From positions 1-17,857 of the forward strand of contig JBASCW010000072.1 of NCBI GenBank assembly GCA_049651845.1: 17,857 bases of DNA. The letters are read 5' to 3'. Position numbers and translations under genes: made by a program. The DNA is from RBG-16-66-20 sp049651845 (lineage in GTDB: Bacteria > Pseudomonadota > Gammaproteobacteria > Burkholderiales > SG8-39). Positions 10,040 through 17,661 of the stretch are shown piece by piece. The notes under the pieces were generated by a model that had not been told where the DNA came from, did not search any database, and saw nothing but the letters and a program-made list of their open reading frames with translations. The first letter of the stretch is position 1, and each line of letters starts with the position of its first letter.

Positions 10040-10758
10040 GCGATTCCTTCGAAACCGGCTGGTACGGCAAGCTGCCCGTGAACGGGGACTTCGTAACGCG
10101 CCGCCTGCCGGCGGCGTTCATCGAGCCCTGGGATGCATGGCTGAACACCATGCTCGCGGGCAGCCGCGAGCGGCTCGGCGCGGCTTGGCGCGACGCGTTC
10201 CTGTCCGCGCCGGCATGGCGTTTCGTGCTCGCGCCGGGCGTCATCGGCCTGCAGGGCTGGGCGGGCCTTATTGTGCCCAGCGTCGATTCCGTAGGCCGGT
10301 ACTTCCCGCTCACGGTCGCGAGCGGGCTGCCGGCTCGAAGCATCGATCCGGTTGCGACACTCGTACGCGCGCGCAACTGGTATGCGGAGGTGGAGCCGGT
10401 GGTGAGCATCGCGCTGTCGCCGGAGGCCGAGCTGGAAACGTTCGATGCGCAGCTCGCAAACCGGCGCTTCCCGGGCGAGCTCGTGGCGATGCTGGAGGAG
10501 ACTGAGGAGACCATCCCGCCGCGCTCGCGTGCGCCACGCGCGCTGTGGATCCCGCTCGGACCGGAGTTCCAGGGGGAGGCGGGTCTGCGAGGGCTGGCGA
10601 AGCCCCTCGCGGCACCGTACTCGGCCTGGCTCGCGGAGGAGTCCGAGATCTTCGGACGCAGCCTGATGCTGTGCGAGAAGCTGCCCGGGGTGGACCAGTT
10701 TTGTGCGATGCTGAACGGCGAGTGGCACAGTCACCCGGCCGAGCGCCGGAGCGCCTGA
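10036..10758 (+). CDS. tagF: Type VI secretion-associated protein TagF (ImpM family)
   Basis: The 240-residue cytosolic protein shows the family's hallmark N-terminus: GWYGKLPVNGDFVTRRLP, then WDAWL, APAWRFVLAPG, GWAGLIVPSVDSVGRYFPLT. In Pseudomonas aeruginosa TagF is a post-translational repressor of T6SS that acts with the Fha protein and is part of the threonine-phosphorylation control. Here it lies directly between tssM (4-base overlap) and tagH (6-base gap), the same functional neighbourhood. The length is near normal. No PppA-type phosphatase domain is fused to it and none is found in the window. Confidence 0.93.
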   Translation: MSDSFETGWYGKLPVNGDFVTRRLPAAFIEPWDAWLNTMLAGSRERLGAAWRDAFLSAPAWRFVLAPGVIGLQGWAGLIVPSVDSVGRYFPLTVASGLPARSIDPVATLVRARNWYAEVEPVVSIALSPEAELETFDAQLANRRFPGELVAMLEETEETIPPRSRAPRALWIPLGPEFQGEAGLRGLAKPLAAPYSAWLAEESEIFGRSLMLCEKLPGVDQFCAMLNGEWHSHPAERRSA

Positions 10759-10764
10759 GCGGCC

Positions 10765-12102
10765 ATGGCCCTCTCCATCAAGATTCTGAAGAAGGTCGGC
10801 TCGCGATCCGACATGATTGCGAGCCGCAGCTGGCCGCAGAGCAAGATCACCGTAGGGCGCGGCGAAGAATGCACGCTCGTGCTCGAAGACCCGAAGAAGC
10901 ACGTCTCGCGCGTCCACGTAGAGCTCGAAGAGAAGGACGAAGGCCACTACCTGGTCACGGTCGTGTCCAAGGTGAACCCGATCTTCGTGAACGGCAAGCG
11001 CCACGCGCCGGGCGCCAAGCTCGAATTGAGCGCCGGCGACCGCTTCGAGCTCGGCGAATACGAGCTCGAGCTCCTCGCGCCGCCGAGCGCAGCGCGCACC
11101 GAGTTCCCGACCCTGGAAGTCGAGGAGACCACGCGGCCGAACAATCAGATGCTGCAGGTTCCCAGGGAAGTCGCCGCAGCGCCACGCCAGGAGAAGACGG
11201 TGCCCGTCGAACCCGTGGCGCCGCCGTCGGCCGAAGAGCATGTGCTGGACACGGGCAAGCTGCCGCCCGTCGAGCCCGGAATCTTCGACGAGCCGGAACC
11301 CGCTCCTGAGCCAGCGCCTGTTGCGGCACCAGCGCCCGCACCGGCACCGTCCGGCGATGTCTTTGCCGAAGCGACCTTTGTAGGCTCGTCGCCAGCCAAC
11401 ACGACCGCGACGAATATCTTTGATGAGGCGACCTATGTCGGGCGGCAGGCACCGCCCTCAGCCGGAGCGCCAGCAGCTGCGCCGGTGCAGGCCGCGGGCT
11501 CTGGCGGCGCGCGTGCAGCTGTTCAGGCCTTCCTCACGGGCGCGGGCCTCGAAGGCAAGGAAATCTCCGACGCCGAGATCGAAGCGTTCCTGCTGCAATC
11601 GGGCAAGATCATGCGCGCCGCGGTCGAAGGCGCGATGGCGCTGCTCGCGGCGCGCGCGACCGCAAAAAAAGAGCTGCGTGCGGAAGACCGCACCATGGTC
11701 GCCTCCAAGGACAACAACCCGCTCAAGCTGATGCAGGACCCGCAGGAAGCGCTGACCTTCCTGTTCGACACCAAGGATCGCACCGGCGGCTTCCTCGACC
11801 CTGTGCGCGCGGTCGGCGATGCGTTCGACGACCTGCGCGCGCACGAAGTGGCGCTGTTCGCGGGCATGCGCGCGGCGCTTCTCGGCGCGATCCAGCGCTT
11901 CGATCCCAAGACGCTCGAAGCCGAGCTCGAAAAGAACGCCGGCGGCCTCGGCCTGAACCGCAAGGCCAAGCTCTGGGAGCAGTTCGCCGCCTTCCAGCAA
12001 AAGCTCGCGCGCGACGCCGAGGACGATTTCAACAAGGTCTTCGGCCGCGAGTTCATGGGCACCTACATGGCCCAGGTGAAGCGCCTCAAGAGCGGCGGAT
12101 AA
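10765..12102 (+). CDS. tagH: Type VI secretion-associated FHA protein TagH (Fha/ImpI type)
   Basis: The 445-residue cytosolic protein has an N-terminal FHA domain (about 3-105) with G31-R32, S48-R-V-H51 and VNG motifs. A Pro/Ala/Glu-rich linker (about 115-245) carries FAEATFVG (T204) and FDEATYVG (T223). The C-terminal domain (about 250-440) is diagnostic of the T6SS FHA family: GKIMRAAVEGAMALLAARA, then NNPLKLMQDPQEALTFL, then AVGDAFDDLRAHEVALFAGM, FDPKTLE and FNKVFGREFMGTY. In characterised T6SS, Fha is the phosphorylated scaffold that triggers assembly. The linker threonines are good candidate sites for the upstream kinase. The stop codon is immediately followed by the stop codon of the convergent gene, with no terminator between. 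Confidence 0.94.
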   Translation: MALSIKILKKVGSRSDMIASRSWPQSKITVGRGEECTLVLEDPKKHVSRVHVELEEKDEGHYLVTVVSKVNPIFVNGKRHAPGAKLELSAGDRFELGEYELELLAPPSAARTEFPTLEVEETTRPNNQMLQVPREVAAAPRQEKTVPVEPVAPPSAEEHVLDTGKLPPVEPGIFDEPEPAPEPAPVAAPAPAPAPSGDVFAEATFVGSSPANTTATNIFDEATYVGRQAPPSAGAPAAAPVQAAGSGGARAAVQAFLTGAGLEGKEISDAEIEAFLLQSGKIMRAAVEGAMALLAARATAKKELRAEDRTMVASKDNNPLKLMQDPQEALTFLFDTKDRTGGFLDPVRAVGDAFDDLRAHEVALFAGMRAALLGAIQRFDPKTLEAELEKNAGGLGLNRKAKLWEQFAAFQQKLARDAEDDFNKVFGREFMGTYMAQVKRLKSGG

Positions 12103-14406
12103 TCAGGAAGACCGCGCCGTCTCCCTTTGCTTGCACCAACTATGCCAAGCAGTGCGGTAGGCGCGTTCCACAGCGGCGGTGTAGCGTCTTGCGTCGCCAA
12201 ACTCGGATCCCGCCGCGTGGTTGCGTAGACTTCGTCGCAGGTTGCGCAGTTGCGTCAAATCATTTGCGGCCTCTACAGCGATCCGGACGTAGTCGGACTC
12301 ACTGTGCGCGACCCAGCTCTGCATATTCAGTGCTACTAGTATCGACGCCGACAAACGGCCTGTAGGCGTATTTCCATTCAGTGCGACTACAGGTACTCCC
12401 ATCCAAATAGCCTCGGCGGTGCTTATTCCGCCGCCATGAGGATAGGGGTCAAGCGCGAGATCCGCTTCGTGATACGTCTGTAGGTGCTCGGCGTGCAGCG
12501 AGCCTCCGACAAGCTGAACTCGCGAGGATTCGATGCCCGCAGCGCGGACACGCCTGAGAAAGCTCTCATTGAGTTTGGCATCCCCCAACTTTCGATCTTT
12601 GACAAGCAACCGAGCCAAGGGCACCGAAGCCATGATCTTCCCCCAGGTCTCGAGCGCCCTGTCGGAAACTTTCTCGATCCTGTTGATGCATGAAAACGTG
12701 AACGGTTTTCCGTTAAACGCCGGCAGATCATTGACAGCGGGAGCGTAGTCGGGAGCTTCATAGCAAAAGACGCAGGGAAGATCAAGAATCTTTTCAGCAA
12801 AAAACGCTCGCTCCGATTGCGGGACCAGAACGGGATCGGCGAAGAAGTAATCCATAGTGTCCAGCCCTGTCCCCGTACTATGCCCCCAAGCTGTAATCTG
12901 CACTGGCGCGGGCTTCCGCGCAAATACCAGAAGCCGATTCCCGGCGCTGTGTCCGGAAAGGTCTACTAGGACGTCGATACGATCGTTGCGGATCTGTTCG
13001 GCCAAAGCCGAATCGGCGATCCCCACAGTGGAGCGCCAATGCTGCACCGCCGATTTCAGGCGGGCGGTTGCATCGTCCTCCCGCAGCACGCCGGAATAGC
13101 AATATACGTCGAACGCCGAATGGTCGTGGCCGCAAATCACGGGGCTGATCGCGTAGTAGGCGGAGTGCCGGCGGAAATCCGCCGACACGTACCCGACGCG
13201 CAGTTTTCGTTCCGGATCAGGCGAATTCTGATGCGTCCGAATTTCCGTAGCGTACTTGAGACCATGCTGTGCATACCAGCGCCGCCGTTCCGCCTGCTGT
13301 TCTCTGATGTCGTAGCGGTTCATGAGGTCCATCAGGAAGATCAGATTGGAGTGCGCGCCGGCGAAATCGGGCTTGAGCTCCAACGCTTGCCGATAACACG
13401 CCTCGGCCTCTTCGTGCCGCCCGAAATCGATCAGCAAGCTGCCGAGGTTACTGTGCAATTCGGCCCCATCGGGCGAAAGCGTCAACGCCTTTCGATAGCA
13501 CTTTTCAGCATCCTCTAGTCTCCCTAGGCGGCGCAGGAGATGGCCGAGGCTGTTGTATGCACCCACACATGCGGGATCCGAAGCCAGTGCTTGACGATAG
13601 CAAAGCTCGGCGTCTTGGACGTTCGCCCTAGTCACAAATAGATCTCCGAGGCCCGTTCTGGCTTCCGCAGAGTTCGGTGCAAGATCGAGTGCACGGCGAA
13701 AGCCTAGCTCTGCCTCGTCAAGTCGTCCCATCAGATGCAGCACGATTCCCAAGTTGTGATACGCCTCCGCGTAATCCGGTTTCAGCGCCAGCGCCCGGCG
13801 CAACGACTGCCCTGCTTCCTGCAGTTGCCCAAGGGCTTGCTGGACAATCCCGATGCGACAATGGGTTTCCGGACGCCCCGGGTCGAGTGTCAGCGAATGG
13901 CGAAAGCAGCGTTCGGCTTCTTCCAGACGCTGAAGATCGATCAGCGTATGCCCGAGATTGTTCAGTGCATCAACGTAATTTGGCTTCAAAGCCAATGCAC
14001 GTCGAAAACATTCCTCAGCGTCCGGCAGTTGCCCCATATCGCGAAGAACATTGCCAAGATTGTTGTGCACTTCCGGGCGGTCGGGCGACAGCGCTTGCGC
14101 GCGGCGATGAAGCTGCTCGGCCTCCTTCAGTCTTCCGAGAACGCGGCATGTTGCGCCAAGATCCGTCAATATCGAAGCATTCGACGGCTCAACTGAGCGC
14201 GCCCGTTCAATCAATTCTGCAGCCAGCTGAGCCTTCCCGCATTTGAGTGCGATGACGCCGAGGTGATGCAGCGCTTGCGGCTGGTTCGGATTCAACTCGA
14301 GCACTTTGCGAAATAGTTGCTCTGCCTCGGGCAATCGCCCTTCTCGATGGTGCTCGAGGGCAAGGTGCATCGCGTTCTGCACGCTCGCGCTGTTAGCCGC
14401 GCTCAT
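12103..14406 (-). CDS. TPR-GT41 glycosyltransferase (O-GlcNAc transferase-like), copy 1
   Basis: The 767-residue protein has ten consecutive 34-residue TPRs (residues 9-348) plus a half repeat, then a GT41 catalytic region from about 400 to 755. Recognisable segments are LRVGYVSADFRRHSAYY (H414 at the position of the conserved histidine), FDVYCYSG, DILVDLSGHSAGNRLL in variant form, PVQITAWGHSTGTGL, FSCINRIEKVSDRAL (the lysine loop) and AEAIWMGVPVVAL...GRLSASIL. GT41 enzymes transfer GlcNAc or glucose from UDP-sugars to Ser/Thr or Asn of proteins; the substrate is unknown. I chose the ATG at 14406 because the N-terminus then matches the paralogue upstream, and the ATG overlaps that gene's stop by 14 bases, pointing to coupling. 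A start at 14535 would run 143 bases into the upstream gene. GC content is visibly lower than in the tss genes. Confidence 0.9.
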   Translation of the reverse strand: MSAANSASVQNAMHLALEHHREGRLPEAEQLFRKVLELNPNQPQALHHLGVIALKCGKAQLAAELIERARSVEPSNASILTDLGATCRVLGRLKEAEQLHRRAQALSPDRPEVHNNLGNVLRDMGQLPDAEECFRRALALKPNYVDALNNLGHTLIDLQRLEEAERCFRHSLTLDPGRPETHCRIGIVQQALGQLQEAGQSLRRALALKPDYAEAYHNLGIVLHLMGRLDEAELGFRRALDLAPNSAEARTGLGDLFVTRANVQDAELCYRQALASDPACVGAYNSLGHLLRRLGRLEDAEKCYRKALTLSPDGAELHSNLGSLLIDFGRHEEAEACYRQALELKPDFAGAHSNLIFLMDLMNRYDIREQQAERRRWYAQHGLKYATEIRTHQNSPDPERKLRVGYVSADFRRHSAYYAISPVICGHDHSAFDVYCYSGVLREDDATARLKSAVQHWRSTVGIADSALAEQIRNDRIDVLVDLSGHSAGNRLLVFARKPAPVQITAWGHSTGTGLDTMDYFFADPVLVPQSERAFFAEKILDLPCVFCYEAPDYAPAVNDLPAFNGKPFTFSCINRIEKVSDRALETWGKIMASVPLARLLVKDRKLGDAKLNESFLRRVRAAGIESSRVQLVGGSLHAEHLQTYHEADLALDPYPHGGGISTAEAIWMGVPVVALNGNTPTGRLSASILVALNMQSWVAHSESDYVRIAVEAANDLTQLRNLRRSLRNHAAGSEFGDARRYTAAVERAYRTAWHSWCKQRETARSS
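13363..14382 (-). repeat. Ten 102-bp TPR-encoding units in GT41 copy 1
   Basis: Ten exact 34-codon units follow each other without insertion, with the pattern A-x-x-NNLG-x-x-x-x-x-x-G-R-x-x-EAE-x-x-x-R-x-AL-x-L-x-P. Conservation is at protein level; the DNA units differ at many third positions. Confidence 0.85.
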
Positions 14407-16837
14407 TCTTGCCGCGCGAGGATGCATCCCGCTTAGCTTGTACGCACCAGCGTTTCCACATCGATCGGTAGGCGCGTTCAACAGCAAAGGTATAGCGTTT
14501 CGCGTCTCCAAAGACAGAGCTAACAATCCGTGCACGAAGCCCTTGTCGAAGCTTCGCCAGATGCTGCAGATCCTGCGTCGCCTTAACTGCTATTTGCACG
14601 TAGTCAGCGTCGTCACGAGCGATCCAGTCCTTCATATTGAGCGCCGTAAGTATCGACGCACTGAGGCGGCTTGGAATTGTCCCCCCCGACAAGGTCACGA
14701 TCGGCACACCCATCCACAGCGCTTCAGCAGTGCCGACCCCACCGGAATGTGGAAAAGGATCCAACCCAACATCCACCCGGTGATGCACTTCCAAGTGCTC
14801 AAAATAAGACGAGGATCCGAGCAGCTCGACGCGATTCGAGGTGATTCCAGAATTTTCCAAGCGCTGACTAAAAGCCTGTCGGTGTCGTTCATCCTCAAGG
14901 CCCCGGCCTTTGATCAGCAACCTGCTATCTGTAACCTCCGCGAGGATTCTGCTCCAAAGGTCTAGAGACCTGGCAGAAATCTTCTCGATCCTACATACGC
15001 ATCCAAACGTGAATGGCGCACCGGTAAGTGCCGGGAGTGGTTGAACATCAGGCGTACGCCCGTGCGGCTCATAGACGATGAGACATGGCAGATCGATCAC
15101 CTTTTCCGCAAATAGCGCTCGATCCTTTTTAGGCAAACTGATCGGATCGGCAAAGAAGTAGTCGATCGTCGGGAGGCCAGTGCCGGTTGCATACCCCCAC
15201 GCAGTGACCTGTACGGGAGCCGGCTTTCGAGCGAATAGCAGGAGCCGATTTCCTCCGCTATGGCCGGAGAGATCGACCAAGATGTCAATCCGGTCGCGGC
15301 GAATTTGGTCCGCAAGCGCATCGTCAGCAATGCCGACGGTCGATCTCCAGCCATTCGCGATCGCTTTGAGTCGAGAGGTGACTTCGTCCTCTCGCTTGAC
15401 CCCTGAATAGCAGTACACCTCGAATGCGGAGCGATCGTGCGCGCGAATGATGGGACCAAAGGTGCAAAAAGCGGAGTGCCGAAAAAAATCTGCGGAAACA
15501 TACCCGACACGAAGCTTGCGGTCACGTTCGCAGGTGTTTTCATAACGGCCAGATGCGTCCGCATACCGTCGTGCGTGCTGCAAGTACCAACGCCGCCGCT
15601 CTTGCTGTTGTTCCTCGATGCCGCGGCCTTCGAGGAGATCCAGCAGGAATATTAGATTTGAATGTACTGCTGGAAAATCCGGTTTAAGGCTCAGCGCCTG
15701 CCGACAGCTCTTCTCGGCTTCGTCAAGCCGGCCCGAGTCCTTCAGAATGTTTGCAAGATTGCAATGCGCGATCGCATAGTCGGGCTTGAGAGCGATTGCT
15801 TGACGCACAGTCTTCTCCGCTTCATCTATGCGTCCGAGATCTTTGAGGACATTCGCAAGATTGTTATATGCCTCGACATAGCTAGGTTTGAGTCTTAACG
15901 CCTCGCGATAGCAAGGTTCGGCCTCCTGGAAGCGACCGCGATCCCTGAGCGCATTTCCTATGTTGTTGTGGGCCTCGGCAAACGCGGGATTGAGTGCGAT
16001 CGCGCGCTGAAAAGCTGCTTGAGCCTCCTCAAATCGCCCGAGTTCTGTCAACGCTATGCCAAGATTGTTGTGCGCCTCTGCCGAATTCGGGGCGAGCGCG
16101 ATTGCCCGACGCAAGCTTTGCTCGGCCTCATCGAGTCGTCCAAGATGCCGCAGTACCATGCCCAGATTGACGTGCGCTCCAGCGTGATCGGGATTTAGCG
16201 CGATCGCCTGGCGCAGGGACTGCCCAGCCTCCTGCACCCGGCCAAGAGTCTGTAGCGTCAACGCAAAGAAGAAATGTGTTTCAGCACGCCTCGGATCCAG
16301 CTCGAGCGACCGGCGAAAGCACGCCTCAGCCTCGGCGAAGCGTTGCAGGTCTATCAGCGTATTGCCCAGGTTGTTGTGCGCTTCGATGTAGCCCGGATGG
16401 ACCGCCAGTGCCCGGCGAAAGCAATATTCTGCTTCCTCTCTGCGCCCGGTGTCTCGCAGGATGTTGCCAAGATTGTTGTGCGCTTCGGGGTGGTCCGGCG
16501 AGAGTGCGAGCGCTTTGCGATAGCAGCTTTCAGCTTCGCCAAACCGGCCTAGGCCGCGGTAGGCAGCGCCAAGGGCGATCATGCTTGCCGAATTCGATGG
16601 ATTGTTTCGAAGAGCCTGCTCGATCAACGCGACAGCGGATTGGTGTTTGTTGTTCTGAAGTGCAATTACACCGAGAAAATGCAACGCTTCCGGATTGTTC
16701 GGCTGTGCCCCCAGCACTTGGCGATAGAGTTGCTCCGCTTCGGCCAAGCGCCCAGCTTGATGATGTTCCAGTGCCAGCTGCATCGCCTGCGGGACCGTGC
16801 TCGGCCGCTGGCTAGATTCGGTTGTCGGTGTGGGCAT
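14393..16837 (-). CDS. TPR-GT41 glycosyltransferase (O-GlcNAc transferase-like), copy 2
   Basis: The 814-residue paralogue of the next gene has eleven 34-residue TPRs (15-388) plus a half repeat, one more than copy 1. The same GT41 region follows from about 440: LRVGYVSADFFRHSAFC with H454, FEVYCYSGVKRED, RIDILVDLSGHSGGNRLL, PVQVTAWGYATGTGL, FGCVCRIEKISARSL and AEALWMGVPIVTLSGG. The start at 16837 gives an N-terminus aligning with copy 1 (short polar leader, then QAMQLALEHH). An upstream ATG at 17026 would add 63 Arg-rich residues lying inside imuA and the LexA box and is rejected. No clear Shine-Dalgarno sequence precedes the chosen ATG. It is first in a two-gene unit and reads divergently from imuA. 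The acceptor protein is unknown; cytosolic location is expected because there is no signal peptide. Confidence 0.9.
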   Translation of the reverse strand: MPTPTTESSQRPSTVPQAMQLALEHHQAGRLAEAEQLYRQVLGAQPNNPEALHFLGVIALQNNKHQSAVALIEQALRNNPSNSASMIALGAAYRGLGRFGEAESCYRKALALSPDHPEAHNNLGNILRDTGRREEAEYCFRRALAVHPGYIEAHNNLGNTLIDLQRFAEAEACFRRSLELDPRRAETHFFFALTLQTLGRVQEAGQSLRQAIALNPDHAGAHVNLGMVLRHLGRLDEAEQSLRRAIALAPNSAEAHNNLGIALTELGRFEEAQAAFQRAIALNPAFAEAHNNIGNALRDRGRFQEAEPCYREALRLKPSYVEAYNNLANVLKDLGRIDEAEKTVRQAIALKPDYAIAHCNLANILKDSGRLDEAEKSCRQALSLKPDFPAVHSNLIFLLDLLEGRGIEEQQQERRRWYLQHARRYADASGRYENTCERDRKLRVGYVSADFFRHSAFCTFGPIIRAHDRSAFEVYCYSGVKREDEVTSRLKAIANGWRSTVGIADDALADQIRRDRIDILVDLSGHSGGNRLLLFARKPAPVQVTAWGYATGTGLPTIDYFFADPISLPKKDRALFAEKVIDLPCLIVYEPHGRTPDVQPLPALTGAPFTFGCVCRIEKISARSLDLWSRILAEVTDSRLLIKGRGLEDERHRQAFSQRLENSGITSNRVELLGSSSYFEHLEVHHRVDVGLDPFPHSGGVGTAEALWMGVPIVTLSGGTIPSRLSASILTALNMKDWIARDDADYVQIAVKATQDLQHLAKLRQGLRARIVSSVFGDAKRYTFAVERAYRSMWKRWCVQAKRDASSRGKNERG
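15674..16795 (-). repeat. Eleven 102-bp TPR-encoding units in GT41 copy 2
   Basis: Eleven contiguous 34-codon units are seen, many with the core AEAHNNLGNAL. Units 8-11 are the most alike at protein level, and the extra unit relative to copy 1 probably arose by tandem duplication or loss there. Confidence 0.85.
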
Positions 16838-16908
16838 GACGATAAGTTGGGCGGAGGAACCTAGCGATGGTAAGTCTAACCGGCGACATCCAATACACCT
16901 CAGGGGGC

Positions 16909-16937
16909 TTGCCAAGCGACCTAATACTGTATATAAA
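16909..16937 (+). promoter_or_regulatory. Predicted sigma70 promoter of imuA
   Basis: A -35 TTGCCA (16909-16914, five of six consensus) is followed after 17 bases by a -10 TATAAA (16932-16937, five of six), which lies wholly inside the LexA box. The predicted transcription start is about 16944-16946, only a few bases before the imuA ATG at 16948. The mRNA would have almost no leader and no room for a Shine-Dalgarno sequence. Confidence 0.75.
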
Positions 16938-16942
16938 AACAG
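16927..16942. promoter_or_regulatory. LexA-binding SOS box upstream of imuA
   Basis: CTGTATATAAAAACAG fits the CTG-N10-CAG LexA consensus with the expected TA-rich core, and flanking TA bases extend the symmetry to 16925-16944. Repressor here would cover the -10 element. The box ends three bases before imuA's ATG when the extended symmetry is counted. It is also about 90 bases upstream of the divergent GT41 gene, so an effect on that gene is possible but has no further support. Confidence 0.93.
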
Positions 16943-16947
16943 TATCG

Positions 16948-17661
16948 ATGGCTTCCCTCGCAGAACTCCTCCAGCGGCAATCCGTCTGGCGCGGCGGCGC
17001 TCCCTCCGGCGCGGCTGCTCCAGCATCCCCCACCGGCTATGCGGCGCTGGATGCCGTGCTGCCGGGCGGGGGGTGGCCGGCGGGGGGCTTGGCTGAGTTG
17101 CTGTGCGATGCCGAGGGGGTGGGGGAGCTGCAGGTGGTCCTGCCGGCCCTGGCGGCGCTCACGGCGGCCGGGCATAGGATCGCCTGGCTCGCGCCCCCGT
17201 ATCTGCCCTATGCACCGGCCCTGAAGGCCGCTGGCGTGCGCCTGGCGGGCCTGACGGTGGTGCGGGCCCCCGGGCGGCGCGATGCGCTCTGGGCGGCCGA
17301 GCAGGCGCTGCGCTCGGGGGCGTTCCACGCCCTGCTGCTGTGGCTGCCCAGGGCGAGCTACCCGGAGTTGCGGCGGCTGGCGGTGGCGGCGCAGGCCGGT
17401 CCGGGTTTTGCGCTCGCGTTCCGGCCGCCGGAGGCCGGCTGCGAGTCTTCCCCCGCAGTGCTACGGATGATTCTGGAGCCCGTAGCCAAGGCCGCGGGGC
17501 ATCCCTCGGTGCGCATCCTCAAGCGGCGCGGCCTGCCGCTCGCGGCGCCGCTGCCCCTGCCCATCGAACGGCCGCTCGCGCCGAAACCCCATGCTCTGGG
17601 TCGCGCTCCACTTTCCGCAGCTCCGACGCCAGGCGATCGCGCGCGGGCATGCGCCGCCTGA
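16948..17661 (+). CDS. imuA: ImuA, translesion-synthesis-associated RecA/SulA-like protein
   Basis: The 237-residue protein from the ATG at 16948 has the family's N-terminal pattern LAELLQRQSVWRGG, then the GYAALDAVLPGGGWPAGGLAELL block, and the IAWLAPPYLPYAPALKAAGV and LLWLPRASYPELRRLAVAAQ segments of the RecA-like fold. A Pro/Ala-rich tail follows. ImuA partners ImuB and DnaE2 in SOS-induced mutagenic bypass. An earlier ATG at 16867 would place the -35, the -10 and the LexA box inside the coding region and is rejected. The promoter and LexA box directly precede the start, supporting SOS control. Its end overlaps imuB by 71 bases. The ImuA family is variable, but the combination with the SOS box and ImuB makes the call firm. 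Confidence 0.92.
   Translation: MASLAELLQRQSVWRGGAPSGAAAPASPTGYAALDAVLPGGGWPAGGLAELLCDAEGVGELQVVLPALAALTAAGHRIAWLAPPYLPYAPALKAAGVRLAGLTVVRAPGRRDALWAAEQALRSGAFHALLLWLPRASYPELRRLAVAAQAGPGFALAFRPPEAGCESSPAVLRMILEPVAKAAGHPSVRILKRRGLPLAAPLPLPIERPLAPKPHALGRAPLSAAPTPGDRARACAA

Noticed and set aside
14407..14535. Upstream ATG extending GT41 copy 1
   Set aside because: It would overlap the upstream GT41 gene by 143 bases and add 43 residues with no counterpart in the paralogue. The ATG at 14406 gives matching N-termini.
13363..16795. Regularly spaced similar units that might suggest a repeat array such as CRISPR
   Set aside because: The 102-bp period equals 34 codons of TPR. There are no invariant repeats with unique spacers, and conservation is at protein level.
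16867..16947. Upstream ATG extending ImuA by 27 residues
   Set aside because: It would put the -35, the -10 and the LexA box inside the coding sequence. The family-like N-terminus begins at 16948.
16838..17026. Upstream ATG extending GT41 copy 2 by 63 residues
   Set aside because: The added part is the antisense of the imuA start, its promoter and the LexA box.
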